NCBI RefSeq assembly: GCF_016592435.1
Contig: NZ_AP014545.1
Coordinates: forward strand, 2,798,693 to 2,862,692
Reading direction: 5' to 3'
From: Amphritea japonica ATCC BAA-1530
GTDB taxonomy: Bacteria > Pseudomonadota > Gammaproteobacteria > Pseudomonadales > Balneatricaceae
Length of the DNA: 64,000 bases
Positions 62,661 through 64,000 of the stretch are shown one piece after another. The notes under the pieces were generated by a model. That model saw only the letters and a program-made list of their open reading frames with translations. It did not search any database and was not told where the DNA came from. Both the position numbers and the translations under genes were made by a program. Position 1 is the first letter of the stretch. Each line of letters opens with the position of its first letter.

Positions 62661-63551
62661 ATGAAATGGAATGACATACGGTTTATTTTAGCTATAGCAA
62701 ATCACGGTACGTTGCACGAAGCAGCTATCAATTTAAAAGTAAACCATTCAACTGTATGGCGGCGCATACAGTCATTAGAAAAAACCTTTTCAACTCAGAT
62801 TTTTTTGGTCGACAGAAATGGATATAAACTGACTGAAGCAGGGGAAAATGTTATCGAACATGCGATAGCTATGTCAGCTAACATGGATGCAATAGAAAGA
62901 GTAATTTCAGGCCAAAACAAAGAATTGAAAGGACTTATAAAATTAACAGCACCGGCAATTATAGCAGATGGAATATTACCTAAATTAATAAAAGAATTTA
63001 GAAAAGAGCATCCTGAAATTACATTTGAATTACTCGTAGAAAGTGCTTCATTGAGCTTGGATAAGCGTGAAGCAGACATTGCGTTCAGGTCTACAAATAA
63101 CATTCCTGATAATGCAATAGCTCACGAACTTGGCGTGACATGTTGGTCGTTAATGATTAAAAAAGAGCTTTATCAAGGGGAAAAATTAACTTTAGAGGAA
63201 TTAAAAAAATGGCCAATGATTGGATATATTAATTTTGATCCGACGGCTGCACAATGGTTTGAGGCTACATTTAAAGAGTCCATCAAGGTCGTATCATGTA
63301 ACGATGTTTCCCACGCACTTACTTGCGCTAGAGAAGGTTTAGGAGTCGCTCTTCTGCCTATTCCATATGAGTCATCTTTAACTTGTTTATATAAACTCCC
63401 TTCACACTTTGACATTAAGATGTGGCTCTTAACCCACAGGGACTTAAGAACCTCAGCTAGAATAAAAGCATTCTGGGATTTCATTTTAAAAAAACACAAG
63501 GAAAGTAACATATTAAAAATGGCAATAAACAGCTTAACCGATATCCGTTAA
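62661..63551 (+). CDS. LysR-family transcriptional regulator
   Basis: This 296-residue regulator has an N-terminal winged HTH (DIRFILAIANHGTLHEAAIN, then VNHSTVWRRIQSLEK) and the C-terminal effector domain. It resembles the GcvA/HdfR-like branch that has a short second half. The gene is clearly more AT-rich than the genes around it, with many AAA, ATT and TTA codons, which suggests acquisition from elsewhere. The start ATG 62661 lacks a strong ribosome site (GGGCGAAAATA upstream). It may control the preceding acyl-CoA synthetase or VOC genes; this is inferred from position only. Confidence 0.88.
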   Translation: MKWNDIRFILAIANHGTLHEAAINLKVNHSTVWRRIQSLEKTFSTQIFLVDRNGYKLTEAGENVIEHAIAMSANMDAIERVISGQNKELKGLIKLTAPAIIADGILPKLIKEFRKEHPEITFELLVESASLSLDKREADIAFRSTNNIPDNAIAHELGVTCWSLMIKKELYQGEKLTLEELKKWPMIGYINFDPTAAQWFEATFKESIKVVSCNDVSHALTCAREGLGVALLPIPYESSLTCLYKLPSHFDIKMWLLTHRDLRTSARIKAFWDFILKKHKESNILKMAINSLTDIR

Positions 63552-63861
63552 AACAGTTCCTTTGAAAACGAAACGCTCTCCACATATTCCCTATTTTAAT
63601 ATAAGCCTCTGCAGGTTCTATCTAACACCTAACTTTAATATTGTCTGGGCTATGTATAGCACCAAGAGGCTAAAATTAGCCACAGTAAAGCAGAAAAAAG
63701 GAGTGAATGGTCATAATTGTAGCACACTAGAATTTATCACTAAGTTCAACAATGGCAGCCTTCGATATAACCTAAACCACATTAACAGCGTCAATTATTT
63801 ATTACATTAAGTAAGCATTGTCAGTTAAATAAATGAAAAAGTCCAATATTCAGCTGTATCA
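63552..63861. other. Intergenic region between LysR and pirin-like genes
   Basis: About 310 AT-rich bases between convergent genes. The only open frame (63562-63810, plus) has no coding character, and I see no clear terminator. Confidence 0.35.
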
Positions 63862-64000
63862 CTACTCAATAGCACTGTAATTAATATCTCCATACTTACC
63901 TTTCTGGTAATCATTGAAAGCAGTGAAAATTTCTTTTTGGGTATTCATAATAAAAGGCCCTCTTGGGATAATCGTTTCTAAGTAAGCCTCTCCACCGTAC
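63862..64000 (-). CDS. Pirin-family protein, C-terminal end (5' part outside window)
   Basis: Translating the minus strand from the window edge gives 46 codons ending in TAG at 63862-63864. The peptide reads YGGEAYLETIIPRGPFIMN, then TQKEIFTAFNDYQKGKYG. The GPFIMNT..EI..AF.DYQ.G.YG pattern is the hallmark end of bacterial pirin-family cupins (YhhW/YhaK-type). The metal-binding cupin domain lies outside the window. Pirins are iron-containing proteins, some with quercetinase activity or redox-linked regulatory roles. Confidence 0.8.
   Translation of the reverse strand, partial: YGGEAYLETIIPRGPFIMNTQKEIFTAFNDYQKGKYGDINYSAIE

Noticed and set aside
63562-63810. 82-codon frame after the LysR gene
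   Set aside because: Asn/Lys/Tyr-rich composition follows from AT-rich DNA, with no ribosome site and no motif.

Overview
The window reads as chromosome of a marine-type gammaproteobacterium. The best guess is an Oceanospirillaceae-like genus (Neptuniibacter, Neptunomonas, Amphritea or Marinobacterium); this is inferred from protein flavour and gene content, and no rRNA or other marker gene is present. Genes are densely packed on both strands with good Shine-Dalgarno sites and clear intrinsic terminators. One complete IS5-type insertion sequence is the only mobile element seen. There are no tRNA or rRNA genes and no CRISPR array.

Layout. 1-2950 (+): the end of an amidase, an N-terminal-nucleophile (C45/AAT-like) hydrolase and an ATP-grasp ligase, a set that looks like amide-bond chemistry of unknown product. 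3038-6851: an ABC-F ATPase (YbiT), a DUF924 protein, a membrane-anchored TPR protein and an AlkA-like glycosylase. 6866-10663 (-): one compact operon with cytochrome b561, an SHP-type cytochrome c, a dihaem cytochrome c, a PepSY protein, and a QseB/PmrA-type response regulator with its kinase. A perfect TTTAAG-N5-TTTAAG direct repeat lies just upstream, so the operon probably controls itself. 11042-19835: a 7TM diguanylate cyclase, FolD, a class II ketol-acid reductoisomerase (IlvC) with strongly biased codons, ModF, an LLM flavoprotein and a metallo-beta-lactamase-fold protein with an altered metal site. 20176-24076: a PilZ protein, a small acidic protein and a zinc-ribbon ParA ATPase in one overlapping operon, convergent with a NIT-domain chemoreceptor.

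24447-33337 (mostly -): an acyl-CoA oxidation block, with ETF-ubiquinone oxidoreductase, a long acyl-CoA dehydrogenase (DmdC/FadE-like), ETF alpha and beta, a divergent AraC-type regulator, a shortened ETF-beta-like protein and a DmdB-like acyl-CoA ligase. Electrons would flow from the dehydrogenase through ETF and ETF-QO to quinone. 33741-37352 (+): a hybrid Cache histidine kinase and an OmpR-type regulator. 37.5-43 kb: small unknown proteins, a YadG/YadH-type ABC exporter, an AEC transporter, an unknown 215-aa protein and a flavin reductase. 43075-44231: the IS5-type element.

44307-62192: an accessory catabolic region. On the minus strand are a DUF1302 barrel, a DUF1329 protein, a YCF48-like protein and an MMPL/RND permease, plus a universal stress protein and an alpha/beta hydrolase. 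Divergent from them is an operon of an Asp-nucleophile alpha/beta hydrolase, quinone-dependent D-lactate dehydrogenase, an SDR, acylating acetaldehyde dehydrogenase and 4-hydroxy-2-oxovalerate aldolase. A VOC protein and an acyl-CoA synthetase follow. Together they suggest uptake or export of a hydrophobic compound and its breakdown to pyruvate and acyl-CoA. The window closes with an AT-rich LysR gene and the 3' end of a pirin-family gene.
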